DNA of 64,000 nt from Deinococcus sp. AB2017081 (GCF_034440735.1 NZ_CP140098.1:3093501-3157500), one strand, 5' to 3'; numbered from the stretch's first letter, positions 51,320 to 63,369 are shown. Numbers and translations are program-made. The notes: generated by a model not told the origin, from the sequence alone.

Positions 51320-53545
51320 ATGACTAGACGCTACGCATCCCTTCTGCTGACCGCCGCGCTCGGCATGGCCGCCGCGCAGACCACGACCACGCCGGCCACC
51401 GCTGCGGCCACCAGCATCGCGGATCCGGCCCTGTCGAACGCCGCCGTGACCTTCGAGATCCGCCGCGCCGGCAGTGACCTGACGTCCATGCTCGTCGCAC
51501 TTGCCAAGAGTGCGGGCTACGACATCATCATCGAGCCTGGAGCAGACGACGTGCTGCGCGGCGCAGCCGTGTCGGCCGGCGCGGCCCCGGCAACTGGGGC
51601 CCCAGCGGCCACAGGCGCGGCCAGCATGGTGTCGTACGCCTTTGCCAACAAGCCGTTCAACCAGGTGTGGCCGCTGGTGCTGGACATCTATGGCCTGAGC
51701 TATGACTCGCTGGCGGTCGGCGGGCGCACCGTCCTGCGCGTCGGGATCAAGCCCATCCAGAAGATCGTGAAGCTCCCGGCCAGCCTCCAGGCCAGCGCCG
51801 TCGAGCGGCAGCTGAAACTGTCCTTCGGCACCCTGAGGCCCATGACGGCCACCGGCACCGCACAGGAGGGCACCCAGACGCCCGTGACGGTCAAGGACGA
51901 GGAGATCGTGCTGGACTCCGCAACCATGCGGATCGTGGCCGAGCCGGCGTCGAACTCGGTGATCATCCGGGGCACGAACCAGGAGGTCGCGCAGGTGCAG
52001 GCGCTGCTGTCGCAGATCATTGCAACGCAGCCGGCCGGCGCGAAGGCGGTCACACCGGTCGCGACGGTGCAGCGGATCTACAGCGTCCTGTCGAGCGCAC
52101 CCGACATCACGGCGCTGCTGACTGCCCAGTTCCCCACCCTGAAGGTCACGCCGGTCGGCACGAGCGGGCAGCTGGTCATCACCGGCCCGCAGGATCAGCT
52201 GGAGTCCGCCGTGACGCTGCTGGGTCAGGTGGACAAGGCACCGACCCCGCCCACGGCCGTTCCGAACACCGTCCAGCAGGTGTACACCGTCCGGGGCAAG
52301 CAGGCCGACGCCATTGCCCTGCTGGGGGCCCAGTTCCCGGCCCTGAAGGTCACCCCCGTCGGACAGACCGGTCAACTGGTCATCAACGGCCCGCAGGATC
52401 AGCTGACGTCCGCCCTGGCGCTGCTCGGCCAGGTGGATCGTCCGGCTGCCGCCGCACCGGGCACGGTGCAGCGGGTCTTCTCGCTGATCAATGCCAGCGC
52501 CGAGGAGGTCAAGGCGACCCTGGAAGGAACCCTGGCCCGCGACCTGACCGACACCACGCCGGCGACTCCAGCGAATGTGCCGCTGACCGGCACGGATGCC
52601 AACGGCAACCCCACGACTGTGGTGGTGCCAGCAGCGCAGACGGCCGCCGGTCTGGCGGCGTCCCAGGCTCAGGCCCAGGCCCAGCAGGCCGCCGGGGCGG
52701 CGTTGACCACCCTGCCTGCCTCGAGCGCCACGATCATCGCGGACGTGCGCACCAATACCCTGATCGTGCGCGGCACCGCCGAGCAGGTCACGCAGATCGC
52801 CGACCTGATTCCCAACCTGGACAAGGTCGTGCCTCAGATCAACGTGCAGGTGCGCATCCAGGAGATCACGGACACGGCGCTGCGCTCGCTGGGCGTGGAC
52901 TGGAAGCTGGGCTTCGGCGGCTTCAACATCGGCCTGGGCCAGTCGGGCCTGAGCGCGTCCTTCGACCCGACCCGCAGTCTGGTGGGCTTCAACCTGGGGC
53001 CGACGCTGACCGCGCTGGAGAACCAGGGCATGACCAAACGCGTCTATGACGGCGCCGTGAGCATGCAGAGCGGCCAGCGGTCGCTGACCTCCGCCAGCGG
53101 CGCGGACAACGCCTCCAGCAATGCGGCGGCCAGTATCAAGAGTGGTGGCCGGGTCGAGCTCACCATCCCGTCGACCAGCGGGAACATCATCCGGCAGATC
53201 GACTACGGCGTGAATCTGGATTTCTTCAGCCCACAGGTCTCGCCCGACGGCACGATCACGCTGCGGGTGCGCGGTCAGATCAACGAGCCGGCCACGCCGC
53301 TGCCCACCACGGGTGTGCCGAACATCCTGTCGTTCACCAACTCCGAGGCGCAGAGCACCATCACCTTCAAGAGCGGGCAGACGGTTCTCATGAGCGGCCT
53401 GATGAGCACCAACGAGACCAGCAGCACGGTGGGGGTACCCATCCTGAGCAGCATCCCGCTGATCGGCGCAGCCTTCGGCAAGCAGAGCACCAACCGCACG
53501 CAGACCCAGCTGCTGGTCGTCATCACCGGTACCGTCGTCCAGTAG
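51320..53545 (+). CDS. pilQ: Type IV pilus secretin PilQ
   Basis: A 741-aa outer-membrane secretin. A signal peptide (RRYASLLLTAALGMAAAQ) is followed by STN/N0-like and repeated N domains; VQRIYSVLSSAPDITALLTAQFPTLKVTPVGTSGQLVITGPQDQLESAVTLLGQVD is repeated nearly twice (about residues 246-380). An N3-like domain and the secretin core (VNVQVRIQEITDTALRSLGVDWK, LSFTNSEAQSTITFKSGQTVLMSGLM, VPILSSIPLIGAAFGKQ) complete it. The 13-mer channel extrudes the pilus and imports DNA. Last gene of the operon. Confidence 0.94.
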   Translation: MTRRYASLLLTAALGMAAAQTTTTPATAAATSIADPALSNAAVTFEIRRAGSDLTSMLVALAKSAGYDIIIEPGADDVLRGAAVSAGAAPATGAPAATGAASMVSYAFANKPFNQVWPLVLDIYGLSYDSLAVGGRTVLRVGIKPIQKIVKLPASLQASAVERQLKLSFGTLRPMTATGTAQEGTQTPVTVKDEEIVLDSATMRIVAEPASNSVIIRGTNQEVAQVQALLSQIIATQPAGAKAVTPVATVQRIYSVLSSAPDITALLTAQFPTLKVTPVGTSGQLVITGPQDQLESAVTLLGQVDKAPTPPTAVPNTVQQVYTVRGKQADAIALLGAQFPALKVTPVGQTGQLVINGPQDQLTSALALLGQVDRPAAAAPGTVQRVFSLINASAEEVKATLEGTLARDLTDTTPATPANVPLTGTDANGNPTTVVVPAAQTAAGLAASQAQAQAQQAAGAALTTLPASSATIIADVRTNTLIVRGTAEQVTQIADLIPNLDKVVPQINVQVRIQEITDTALRSLGVDWKLGFGGFNIGLGQSGLSASFDPTRSLVGFNLGPTLTALENQGMTKRVYDGAVSMQSGQRSLTSASGADNASSNAAASIKSGGRVELTIPSTSGNIIRQIDYGVNLDFFSPQVSPDGTITLRVRGQINEPATPLPTTGVPNILSFTNSEAQSTITFKSGQTVLMSGLMSTNETSSTVGVPILSSIPLIGAAFGKQSTNRTQTQLLVVITGTVVQ

Positions 53546-53561
53546 CACCGGCCCGGCCTTC

Positions 53562-53590
53562 AGCGCCCTCCGTCCCGGGGGCGCTGTTCC
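53562..53590 (+). terminator. Possible terminator after pilQ
   Basis: AGCGCCC (53562-53568) pairs with GGGCGCT (53579-53585), followed by a weak GTTCCGTTC tract. Confidence 0.5.
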
Positions 53591-53681
53591 GTTCGTGGCA
53601 GGGTGGGGGTGTGGCACGCCGACTGCCACACCGATAGACCTCTAGACCGCGCCCCAGCGCGGCGGCGCTACGATCGCCCCC

Positions 53682-54830
<1,149 letters not shown>

Positions 54831-54963
54831 GCGGCCAGTGAGCGGGGACGGACGACCCGGACTGCCGCCGGCACAGGTCGAAGCGGGGCTGCGCGAGCAT
54901 CTGGAGGAGACGTCGGGAACACCGATCACGCTCCCGGCGGGGACTTCCCTTAGACTGTCTCCC

Positions 54964-55560
54964 ATGGTGGCCTCCGGCCTGATCGATCGTCCTGTGAGCT
55001 GGGTGGCGCTGGCGGGCTTCATGGGCACCGGGAAGAGCCGGGTCGGCTGGGAGCTGTCGCGGGCGCTCGCCCTGCATTTCGTCGATACCGACAAGCTGAT
55101 CACCCGGGTGGTGGGCAAGAGCATCCCCGAGGTGTTCGCCGATGAGGGCGAGGGCTACTTCCGGGCATGCGAGCAGGAGGTCGTGGGCCGGGTGAGCCGC
55201 CTGGATCACGCCGTGATCAGTCTGGGGGGCGGCACCTTCATCCACGAGGAGAACCGGCGGATCCTGCTGTCCCGGGGTCCGGTCGTGGTGCTGTGGGCCA
55301 CGCCCGAGACCGTGTACGCCCGCACGAAGCACAGCGACCGGCCGCTGCTGCGCACCGAGGATCCCATGGGCCGGATCCGTCACCTGATGGACGAGCGCGA
55401 GCCGGTGTACCGCCAGGGCACCATCCACGTCCACAGTGACGGGCGACCCAGCGAGGAGATCGTGGAAGAGATCATTGAGCGGCTGTGGAACTGGGCCGAT
55501 GCCCAGCACGCCTGGGCCGAACCCGAGCTGCCGCTTCCGGTCGACCGTGCGACGGATTGA
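54964..55560 (+). CDS. aroK: Shikimate kinase
   Basis: A 198-aa P-loop kinase: [10 protein letters not shown] (Walker A), FVDTDKLI (shikimate-binding DxD-like), ISLGGGTFI (Gly-rich), and the lid with [21 protein letters not shown]. It phosphorylates shikimate at O3. The start at ATG 54964 has TAGACT 7 nt upstream (leaderless type). An in-frame GTG at 54838 would add 42 residues and cannot be ruled out. It overlaps aroB by 14 nt. Confidence 0.92.
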   Translation: MVASGLIDRPVSWVALAGFMGTGKSRVGWELSRALALHFVDTDKLITRVVGKSIPEVFADEGEGYFRACEQEVVGRVSRLDHAVISLGGGTFIHEENRRILLSRGPVVVLWATPETVYARTKHSDRPLLRTEDPMGRIRHLMDEREPVYRQGTIHVHSDGRPSEEIVEEIIERLWNWADAQHAWAEPELPLPVDRATD

Positions 55561-56620
55561 GATCGGTGGGGCGTCCCCCTACGCGGTCACGGTCGGCGCG
55601 GGCCTGCTCGACACCCTGCAGATCCGGGAACGTCAGGTCGCCCTGATCCACCCGGACGACCTGCCCCGGACGTTCGTGGAGCGCGTGCAGGCCGCCGTGT
55701 CGCCGGTCGTGACCATCAGCGTGCCGGCGCGGGACGCGTGCAAGACCCTGGAGGTCATGGCAGGCGTGCTCTCGCAGCTGGCCCAGGTGGCCCTGCCGCG
55801 GGACGGTGCCGTGGTCGGCCTGGGCGGCGGCGCGGCCACGGACCTTGCCGGCTTCGTCGCCGCCAGCTACCTGCGCGGCGTGGCCTTCTACACGCTGCCG
55901 ACCACCCTGCTGGGCATGGTGGACGCGGCCGTGGGCGGCAAGACCGGCGTGAATCTTCCGGAGGGCAAGAACCTGGTCGGCGCGTTCTGGCCGCCCACAG
56001 CGGTGTGGTGTGACACCGACACCCTGGAGACCCTGCCCACGGAGGTCTTCCGGGAGGGCGCCGCCGAGGCCTTCAAGCACGGCCTGATCCAGGATCCCAG
56101 TCTGCTGCCGCGCGTGCTGGCGCCCGAGTTCCGCCCCGGTGGCGCCCTGCTCGCAGACACCATCGCCGATGCCATCGCCGTCAAGGCGGGGGTGGTGACC
56201 CGCGACCTGACCGAGCGCGGCGAGCGGGCCTTCCTGAACTTCGGGCACACGCTGGCACACGCCCTGGAGGGCGTGACGCACCACGCCGTCCCGCACGGCG
56301 AGGCCGTCGGGTACGGGATGCACTACGCCGCGCGTGTGAGCCGGGCGCTGGGCGGCGCCGACCTGACGCCGGACACCCTGGCCTTCCTGCGCTGGCAGCG
56401 CCCGGCTCCCCTGCCGGCCCTGCGCTATGAAGACGTCGCGCCGTTTATGGCCCGCGACAAGAAGGCCGACTCGGACGGCGTGCGCTTCGTGCTGCTGCAC
56501 GAACTCGCGCACCCGTACCTGACGCGGGTGCCGGGGGACGTGCTGCGCGAAGAATTTGCCAGCTGGGCACAGGACGTGGCGGCGCTGTCCCGGGGTCAGG
56601 CGGGAGGGCCGACGGGCTGA
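55547..56620 (+). CDS. aroB: 3-dehydroquinate synthase
   Basis: A 357-aa NAD- and metal-dependent enzyme (second shikimate step). It shows [61 protein letters not shown] and the metal histidines in [10 protein letters not shown] and [14 protein letters not shown] 55547 inside the aroK end is chosen since the protein then begins with the [13 protein letters not shown] strand normal for AroB. It is coupled to aroK. Confidence 0.95.
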   Translation: MRRIEIGGASPYAVTVGAGLLDTLQIRERQVALIHPDDLPRTFVERVQAAVSPVVTISVPARDACKTLEVMAGVLSQLAQVALPRDGAVVGLGGGAATDLAGFVAASYLRGVAFYTLPTTLLGMVDAAVGGKTGVNLPEGKNLVGAFWPPTAVWCDTDTLETLPTEVFREGAAEAFKHGLIQDPSLLPRVLAPEFRPGGALLADTIADAIAVKAGVVTRDLTERGERAFLNFGHTLAHALEGVTHHAVPHGEAVGYGMHYAARVSRALGGADLTPDTLAFLRWQRPAPLPALRYEDVAPFMARDKKADSDGVRFVLLHELAHPYLTRVPGDVLREEFASWAQDVAALSRGQAGGPTG

Positions 56621-56710
56621 CTGCCGCGCGGTCACCCACGAGAACCCCAGTTCCCGGGTGACCGTTAGACCTGTGAACCGGTCGACGTCAGATCCCGCTA
56701 CGCTACGGGC

Positions 56711-57139
56711 ATGCTGCTCGTCCTGAACGGCCCGAACCTGAACCGCCTCGGCCTGCGCGAACCGGGCGTGTACGGGTCGCAGACCCTGGAGGATCTGGAA
56801 CGCCAGTGCGAGGCCTGGGGGGCGGAACTGGGCGAGTCCGTGACCTGCCGCCAGAGCAACTACGAGGGCCAGCTGCTGGAGTGGATCCACGAGGCCCAGG
56901 AGCACGGCTTCACTGGCATCGTGATCAATCCGGGTGCCCTGACGCACTACAGCTACGCGCTGCGCGACGCGATTGCCAGCCAGCAGGTGCCGGTTGTCGA
57001 GGTGCACATCAGCAATGTGGATGCCCGTGAGTCCTTCCGGCACACCAGCGTCACGGCGGCAGTGTGCAAGGGCAAGATCAGTGGCCTGGGGTTCCTCGGC
57101 TACCGACTGGCGATGGAGTACCTGATCGAGAGCGCGTGA
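56711..57139 (+). CDS. aroQ: 3-dehydroquinate dehydratase, type II
   Basis: A 142-aa dodecameric dehydratase: LVLNGPNLNRLGLREPGVYG (active-site Tyr loop), CRQSNYEGQLLEWIHEA, INPGALTHYSYALRDAI, VEVHISNVDARESFRHTSVTAAVCKGKISGLG with the catalytic His. It makes 3-dehydroshikimate. TACGCT ends 6 nt before the ATG (leaderless type). It lies 90 bp after aroB and completes a four-gene shikimate group in the window. Confidence 0.96.
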   Translation: MLLVLNGPNLNRLGLREPGVYGSQTLEDLERQCEAWGAELGESVTCRQSNYEGQLLEWIHEAQEHGFTGIVINPGALTHYSYALRDAIASQQVPVVEVHISNVDARESFRHTSVTAAVCKGKISGLGFLGYRLAMEYLIESA

Positions 57140-57292
57140 TCCAGGGCCGGGCGCAGCTGTCTGCCCCTCTCGGGCCGGGCGCCGGCCACGCTGGCACCAC
57201 GTGAGCAGTCCCCCGTCCGGATATTGACGTCGAACCGGGAGGGGGTCCAGGCATGTCCGCCGGATCCATCCAGTTCGACCCTGGGACGCTCT

Positions 57293-57320
57293 GGGCACCT
57301 CTGGCCAGAGGGTGTGCCCG
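57293..57320. repeat. Inverted repeat in the region upstream of the permease fusion
   Basis: GGGCAC pairs with GTGCCC around the perfect palindrome CCTCTGGCCAGAGG (57298-57311). It lies in the 342-bp gap between aroQ and the fusion gene. It could end aroQ transcripts, but no T-run follows. The rest of the gap shows no gene. Confidence 0.5.
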
Positions 57321-57449
57321 GGGTGCTCCCCGCGCACCACCGGGGCCGGCAGCGACCGGCCCGGCGGTGGCCGCCCTGGTGTCGGCGATGGGATGACCGA
57401 CCGCACTCCGGATGATGTCAACCGTGTAAACTGAAAGCCATACCCGTTT

Positions 57450-57463
57450 TGAAAGCGCTTTCA
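57450..57463. promoter_or_regulatory. LacI/GalR-type operator
   Basis: TGAAAGCGCTTTCA is a perfect palindrome with the central CG typical of LacI-family sites. TAAACT (57427-57432) is a candidate -10 just upstream, and the ATG follows at 57482. It suggests sugar-responsive repression of the fusion gene. Confidence 0.7.
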
Positions 57464-57481
57464 GAATCCGCAGGAGCTGCC

Positions 57482-60400
57482 ATGATCCGCCCGTCCGCCG
57501 CGTCCATGATGTCCCCACCCCATCCGTCCCGGCGGCGTCAGCGCGTGAGCCGCACGCCGGCGCTGCTGCTCGCGCCCTTCTTCGTCGTCCTGCTGGCCTT
57601 CGGGCTGTTTCCGCTGCTGTTCTCCTTCGCGATCTCGTTCTTCGACTGGAACCCGCTGGCGACCGTCAGCCGGGCGCGGTTCGACGGGCTGTGGACGTAC
57701 CAGAACATCTTCACCGATCCCGCGTACTGGCCCGCGCTGATGCGCACGCTGGGCACTGCCCTGAAGAGCGCGCTCATGCAGCACGCGGCGGCCCTGCCGC
57801 TGGCCTTCGCTCTGCATCTGACCTTCCGCCGCCTGCAGGGCGTGCTGGGCACAGTGCTGTTCCTGCCGTACGTCACCTCGCCGCTGGCCACCGGGCCGGT
57901 GCTGGCCCTGCTGTTCACGATCCTGTGGCGGCCCCTGGGCGACCTGTATTCCGCGCTGTATTCGGGCATCCAGGCCGTGCCGGCGCTGGGTGCCCTGGCC
58001 AGCGCCCTGCCCTACTCGCTGGACGCCGCCGGCGCCGAACGGGCCTTCAACCTCGCGTGGAACGGGGTCGGCTGGAACATCCTGCTGTACCTGATGGCCC
58101 TGAACGCCATTCCCAGACAGCTGTACGAGGCCGCGCAGGTGGACGGTGCGGGGCTGTTCCGGCAGTTCCGCCGGATCACGCTGCCGCTGATCCGCCCGAT
58201 GATGTTCGTGGCCTTCACCCTGAGCTTCCTGGCGGCCACGCAGGCGAGCACGTGGAACCCCAGCGCGCCCATCAGCTACGCCACCATGACCATCCCCGAG
58301 TACGTGATCCGCACCAGCTTCTGGGACTTCGACGGCGGGCTGGCCGCTGGGCAGACCTGGGTGTACTTCGCGGGGATCGCGGTGGTCGTGGGCATCCTGT
58401 ACGCCCTGATCGGGCGGCACTTCACGGAACTGGACACGGCGGGGGACGCCAGCGGCACCGAGTCGGCCACCCACATCGCCCCCGCACCGGCCGCCGCGCT
58501 GAAACTGCTGATCGGGCTGGCGCTGCTGTCGGCGGTGCTGCCGGCCGCCGGCCTGCTGCTGAACGCCACGCACCCGTACCCGGAGTTCCTGCTGAACATC
58601 GGTGACGGCCTGAAGGACAACTACGCCGCCCTGCTGGCGGAGCTGCCCTCGTTCTGGCGCAACGTCTGGAACTCGGTGTACGTGTCCACGCTGGCCGCGA
58701 CTGGGGCGGTGCTGACCTCGCTGCTGGCGGGCTACGCCTTCGCCCACCTGGACTTTCCGCACAAGCGCACGCTGTATGCCGTCGTGCTGGGCGTCATGCT
58801 CTTCCCGGCACTGGCGAACCTGATCCCCACCGTGCTCACCATGGGCCTGCTGGGCTGGGTTGAGCAGCCCCGTGCGCTATGGGTGCCGGCACTGGCGAGC
58901 GCCATCGGCATCTTCCTGACAAGACAGTACCTCCAGGCCGCCGTGCCGCGCAGCGTGCTGGAGGCCGCCCGCATCGACGGTGCGCGCACCCCGGCCATCC
59001 TGACGCGGATCGTCGTGCCGGTCGCGTGGCCGGTCATGGTCACGGTGTTCCTGCTGACCTTCATCACGCAGTGGCAGACCAGCCTGAACGCGCTGGCGAT
59101 CCTGCACGATCCCGACCACCGGCTGGTGTCGCAGGCACTGAGCCTCGTGACCGGAGGAGCGCTGTCGCTGGGCGCGGCGATCGCCACACTGCCCACGCTG
59201 CTGCTGTTCGCGCTGGCGGCCACGCAGCTCGCACGGGGCCTGAACATCACCACGGGGGGCGGCCCGGCCGCCGCACCCGTGGACACCGTTCCCGCCGGGG
59301 GCACCCTGGCCGGAGCCGACGCCGTCCGGGCCGCCGCGTGCCTGATGGTCATCTTCCACCACCTGTCGCAGCGCCTGAACGGCAACGACCAGAGCGGGGT
59401 CATCCGGGAGATCCAGTCCTTCGTGATGTCCGGCGCGGTCGGCGTGAGCGCGTTCTTCGTGCTGTCGGGGCTGCTGCTGTCGCTGCCGTTCTGGCGGCGG
59501 TATCTGGCCGGACGGAACCGCCCCTCGCTGCCCGAATACGCCCGCCGCCGCTTCCTGCGCATCGCCCCCGGCTTCTGGGCCAGCCTGGGGGTCAGCCTGC
59601 TGCTGACCGTCGCCCTGGTGCCGGACGCCGTGAGCCCCTACCTGCGGGCGCTGAGCGCCGCCACCTTCACGTCGTCGCTGCACTGGCTGACCCTGTTTCC
59701 CGCCGACCTGAACGGCCCGCTGTGGAGCATCGGCTTCGAGGTCGTGTGCTATGCCCTGCTGCCCATCGGGATGATCGGCCTGTTCGCCATCCGGCGGCGG
59801 CACCCGGCGCTGGCCTTCGCGTGGTGGCTGGGCATCTTCGCCGTGACCCTGCTGGTCCACCAGTGGATCCTGACCCATCTGGTGCCCGACGCCGAGGGGC
59901 GCGGGTGGCAGTACGGCGTCACCGGCGGCAGCAAGTACTGGGTGCCGAACTACAACCCCGTCGGGCTGTACGGACACTACCTGCTGGGCGTGCTCGCCGC
60001 CGGCGTGATCGCGTGGCGCACGCGCAGCGGGCGGGTCACGGCCCGCTGGAACGACGCGCTGGCCGTGCTCCTGATCGCGGGCATCGCGGGACTGCTGTAC
60101 GCCACGCGCCACGCCCCGGAATTCAGCTTCAGCGTGGGCCGCCAGCCGTACTTCTTCCCCACCTTCCCCCTGCTCGTCGCCGCGCTGCTCGCCACGCTGC
60201 CGTTCACGCGCTTCCTGGGCGAATGGCTCGACCGGCCCCTGCGCACCACCGCCCGCCTGAGCTTCGGGCTGTACATCTGGCACTACCTGATCCTCGAACT
60301 GATCCGGGTGCTGCACAACCCCCGGTTCGCCTACTTCGGCATCGATGACCTGGGCACGTGGGCACTGACCAGCGCGGCGGCCCTGGCTCTGGCGTACTGG

Positions 60401-60505
60401 GCGGCGAGCCTGTCCTATCGCCACATCGAGGAGCCGTTCCTGCGCGGGATGCACCGGAAACAGGAGGTCAGGACGGTCAGCGCACGGCCAGAGGCCGCGG
60501 ACTGA
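57482..60505 (+). CDS. Fusion: two sugar ABC permease domains (MalF-like, MalG-like) plus acyltransferase-3 domain
   Basis: A 1007-aa polytopic protein in one uninterrupted frame. Residues about 20-330 are a MalF-like permease with the EAA loop LYEAAQVDGAGLFRQFRRITLPLIRP (near 212). Residues about 335-595 are a MalG-like permease with EAA loop VLEAARIDGARTPAILTRIVVPVAWP (near 492). From about 605 an acyltransferase-3 (OafA-like) domain follows: ADAVRAAACLMVIFHHLSQ, GVSAFFVLSGLLLSLPFW, ARRRFLRIAPGFW, LSFGLYIWHY. No binding protein or ATPase gene is adjacent. SD CAGGAG precedes the ATG, and a LacI-type operator lies upstream. Confidence 0.85.
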   Translation: MIRPSAASMMSPPHPSRRRQRVSRTPALLLAPFFVVLLAFGLFPLLFSFAISFFDWNPLATVSRARFDGLWTYQNIFTDPAYWPALMRTLGTALKSALMQHAAALPLAFALHLTFRRLQGVLGTVLFLPYVTSPLATGPVLALLFTILWRPLGDLYSALYSGIQAVPALGALASALPYSLDAAGAERAFNLAWNGVGWNILLYLMALNAIPRQLYEAAQVDGAGLFRQFRRITLPLIRPMMFVAFTLSFLAATQASTWNPSAPISYATMTIPEYVIRTSFWDFDGGLAAGQTWVYFAGIAVVVGILYALIGRHFTELDTAGDASGTESATHIAPAPAAALKLLIGLALLSAVLPAAGLLLNATHPYPEFLLNIGDGLKDNYAALLAELPSFWRNVWNSVYVSTLAATGAVLTSLLAGYAFAHLDFPHKRTLYAVVLGVMLFPALANLIPTVLTMGLLGWVEQPRALWVPALASAIGIFLTRQYLQAAVPRSVLEAARIDGARTPAILTRIVVPVAWPVMVTVFLLTFITQWQTSLNALAILHDPDHRLVSQALSLVTGGALSLGAAIATLPTLLLFALAATQLARGLNITTGGGPAAAPVDTVPAGGTLAGADAVRAAACLMVIFHHLSQRLNGNDQSGVIREIQSFVMSGAVGVSAFFVLSGLLLSLPFWRRYLAGRNRPSLPEYARRRFLRIAPGFWASLGVSLLLTVALVPDAVSPYLRALSAATFTSSLHWLTLFPADLNGPLWSIGFEVVCYALLPIGMIGLFAIRRRHPALAFAWWLGIFAVTLLVHQWILTHLVPDAEGRGWQYGVTGGSKYWVPNYNPVGLYGHYLLGVLAAGVIAWRTRSGRVTARWNDALAVLLIAGIAGLLYATRHAPEFSFSVGRQPYFFPTFPLLVAALLATLPFTRFLGEWLDRPLRTTARLSFGLYIWHYLILELIRVLHNPRFAYFGIDDLGTWALTSAAALALAYWAASLSYRHIEEPFLRGMHRKQEVRTVSARPEAAD

Positions 60506-61026
60506 TCGCAGGGCCATGTGAACGCCCGACGGTGGGCGACGCCCTGGTTCGTGGCGCTGCGATGCCGTCCCCCGGTTCCCATCCCAGATGTGCCTGAGCG
60601 CAATAACGACAGGGCCTGGCCAAGACCAGCCTTCCTGCCCTTCACCACCGAGCCTGGCCTGTGCCGCCGTGCCCAGCTCCGCCCCGTGGACGGCGCTCTC
60701 CGTTGCCCGAGCGAGGGCAGACACACAACCCGCGTCTGTGGCATGGGCCCTGCCCACTTCACATCGGGCGGCTTGAGGAGAAGTGGCGTTCAGCGCCGGA
60801 AGTCTCGTCCGCCGCACCACCGGACGCCACCCTTCACCGACGTGGCGTTTGCCCGGGTCGGCCCGCCGACCTTGCCCCCCCACCCCCGGATCTGATACCT
60901 TGACCTTTAGTGTCTCGCGCTTGGTAGGGCCGAGATTCCCGGGAGGCCCCCGGACACGCACGGAGCTTTCCCCCTGACAGCGCGGGGCGTGTCGCAGCCA
61001 AATCCCCTATCTTCTGGAGTACAGCG
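60506..61026 (+). other. Intergenic region upstream of rplM
   Basis: 521 bp without a convincing gene. Possible promoters near the end are TTGACC at 60900-60905 with TAGGGC 19 bp on, or a TACCTT box at 60895. The rplM SD CTGGAG ends it. Overlapping short frames here look like noise. Confidence 0.45.
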
Positions 61027-61452
<426 letters not shown>

Positions 61453-61454
61453 TC

Positions 61455-61856
<402 letters not shown>

Positions 61857-61874
61857 TCTCCAGCACAACACGAG

Positions 61875-61901
61875 GCCCCCTCCATCCCGGAGGGGGCTTT
61901 T
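61875..61901 (+). terminator. Terminator after rpsI
   Basis: GCCCCCTCC (61875-61883) pairs with GGAGGGGGC (61889-61897), loop ATCCC, then TTTT. Confidence 0.92.
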
Positions 61902-61921
61902 CATGTGCACCGGGCGGTCGG

Positions 61922-62413
61922 TCAGCCGCCGCTCCGGCTGGGAGGCTCGACCCACGACCCGCTGATCTCGCGCACGATCAGGGTGGGCCCGTCGGCGGCG
62001 ACAATCAGCACGTCGGCGCCCACCGGCGTATCCGGGCCGGTCGCCCGCCAGTCGCTGTCCCCTACGCGGACACGGCCGGTGCCGTTCGTGATCGCCGTCG
62101 TGACCTTGACGGTGCGGCCCACCAGTCGGCTCGCACCGAGGTTCATCTCTTCGCCCTCCACACCGCCCAGGGCGAGGCGCCCCACGTACCGCCGGCCGAT
62201 CAGGACGCTGGCGACGCTGAAGACCGCGAACAGCAGGAGCTGCACGGTCACCGGGATGGGCAGCACGAACACCACCAGGCCAAGAGCGAAGGAGGCCAGG
62301 GCCAGCCACACGAAGAACACGCCCGGAGCGACCACCTCCAGAATCAGCAGGGTGGCCCCCAGCACCCACCAGTGCCAGGGCTGCACGCGCTCCAGGGTGG
62401 GCAGCCAGTCCAC
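61922..62413 (-). CDS. NfeD-family membrane protein
   Basis: A 163-aa short NfeD. Three hydrophobic segments lie in the first 75 residues (HWWVLGATLLILEVVAPGVFFVWLALASFALGLVVFVL and VQLLLFAVFSVASVLI), followed by a C-terminal OB-fold domain (NLGASRLVGRTVKVTTAITNGTGRVRVGDSDWRA...GADVLIVAADGPTLIV). These proteins pair with stomatins and act in membrane microdomains. The SPFH gene ends 4 nt upstream, so the two are one operon. Confidence 0.9.
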   Translation of the reverse strand: MDWLPTLERVQPWHWWVLGATLLILEVVAPGVFFVWLALASFALGLVVFVLPIPVTVQLLLFAVFSVASVLIGRRYVGRLALGGVEGEEMNLGASRLVGRTVKVTTAITNGTGRVRVGDSDWRATGPDTPVGADVLIVAADGPTLIVREISGSWVEPPSRSGG

Positions 62414-62417
62414 GGCC

Positions 62418-63338
62418 TCAGTCCTTCCGCCCGCCGAAGGCCTCGTTCGCCACGGCAGCGATGCCCTGCAGACTGCCCAGGATGGCGGTCGCCTCCATGG
62501 GCAGGATCAGGGTCTTCTGGTTGGGCGACGTGGCGAACTGCCCCAGCGCGTCCACGTAGCGCTGCGCGATGAAGTAGTTGATGGCCTGGACGTTCCCGGC
62601 CGCGATGGCCTCGCTGACCATGCGGGTCGCGGCGGCCTCTGCCTGGGCCTGACGCTCGCGGGCCTCGGCCTCAAGAAAGGCAGCCTGGCGGCGGCCCTCG
62701 GCGTTCAGGATCTCGGCCTGCTTCTCGCCCTCGGCCTTCAGGATGGCGGCCTGACGGAAGCCCTCGGCGTCGAGGATGTTGGCGCGCTTCTCGCGCTCGG
62801 CCTTCATCTGGCGGGCCATGCTGGCGACCAGATCGGCCGGCGGCTTGATGTCCTTGACCTCGATGCGCGTGACCTTCACGCCCCACGGCTCGGTGGCCTC
62901 ATCGACCACGGCGAGCAGGCGGGCGTTGATCTGGTCGCGGTTGCTGAGCAGTTCGTCCAGATCCATGCTGCCCATCACGGTGCGGATGTTGGTCATGGTG
63001 AGGTTCAGGGTGGCCTGCTGCAGGTTCCCGACCTCGTAGCTGGCCTTGGCGGCGTCGAGCACCTGATAGAACACCACGCCGTCCACAGTGACCAGCGCGT
63101 TGTCCTTGGTGATGATCTCCTGGCTGGGGACGTCCATGACCTGTTCCATCATGTTCACGCGGCGCCCGATGCGGTCGACGTACGGAATGATCAGGTTCAG
63201 GCCGGGTTTGAGGGTGCGCTGGAATTTTCCAAAGCGTTCCTGCGTCCACTGGAAGCCCTGTGGCACGCTCTTGACCCCGGCGAGCAGCGTGACGATCACG
63301 AGCAGCACCAGGACGGCGACGAGGATGGTAAAGCCCAT
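62418..63338 (-). CDS. Stomatin/SPFH-domain protein (QmcA-like)
   Basis: A 306-aa slipin. The N-terminal membrane hairpin ([20 protein letters not shown]) is followed by the SPFH domain ([33 protein letters not shown]...[53 protein letters not shown]) and a long coiled coil ([34 protein letters not shown]). It forms oligomers at the membrane and works with the NfeD protein downstream. Confidence 0.93.
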   Translation of the reverse strand: MGFTILVAVLVLLVIVTLLAGVKSVPQGFQWTQERFGKFQRTLKPGLNLIIPYVDRIGRRVNMMEQVMDVPSQEIITKDNALVTVDGVVFYQVLDAAKASYEVGNLQQATLNLTMTNIRTVMGSMDLDELLSNRDQINARLLAVVDEATEPWGVKVTRIEVKDIKPPADLVASMARQMKAEREKRANILDAEGFRQAAILKAEGEKQAEILNAEGRRQAAFLEAEARERQAQAEAAATRMVSEAIAAGNVQAINYFIAQRYVDALGQFATSPNQKTLILPMEATAILGSLQGIAAVANEAFGGRKD

Positions 63339-63369
63339 GTTGTTGCCTCCTGACTCCAGTACGCGGCGT

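Noticed and set aside
60518..60895. 125-aa frame upstream of rplM
   Set aside because: Arg/Pro-rich composition, no SD, competing frames in the same stretch.
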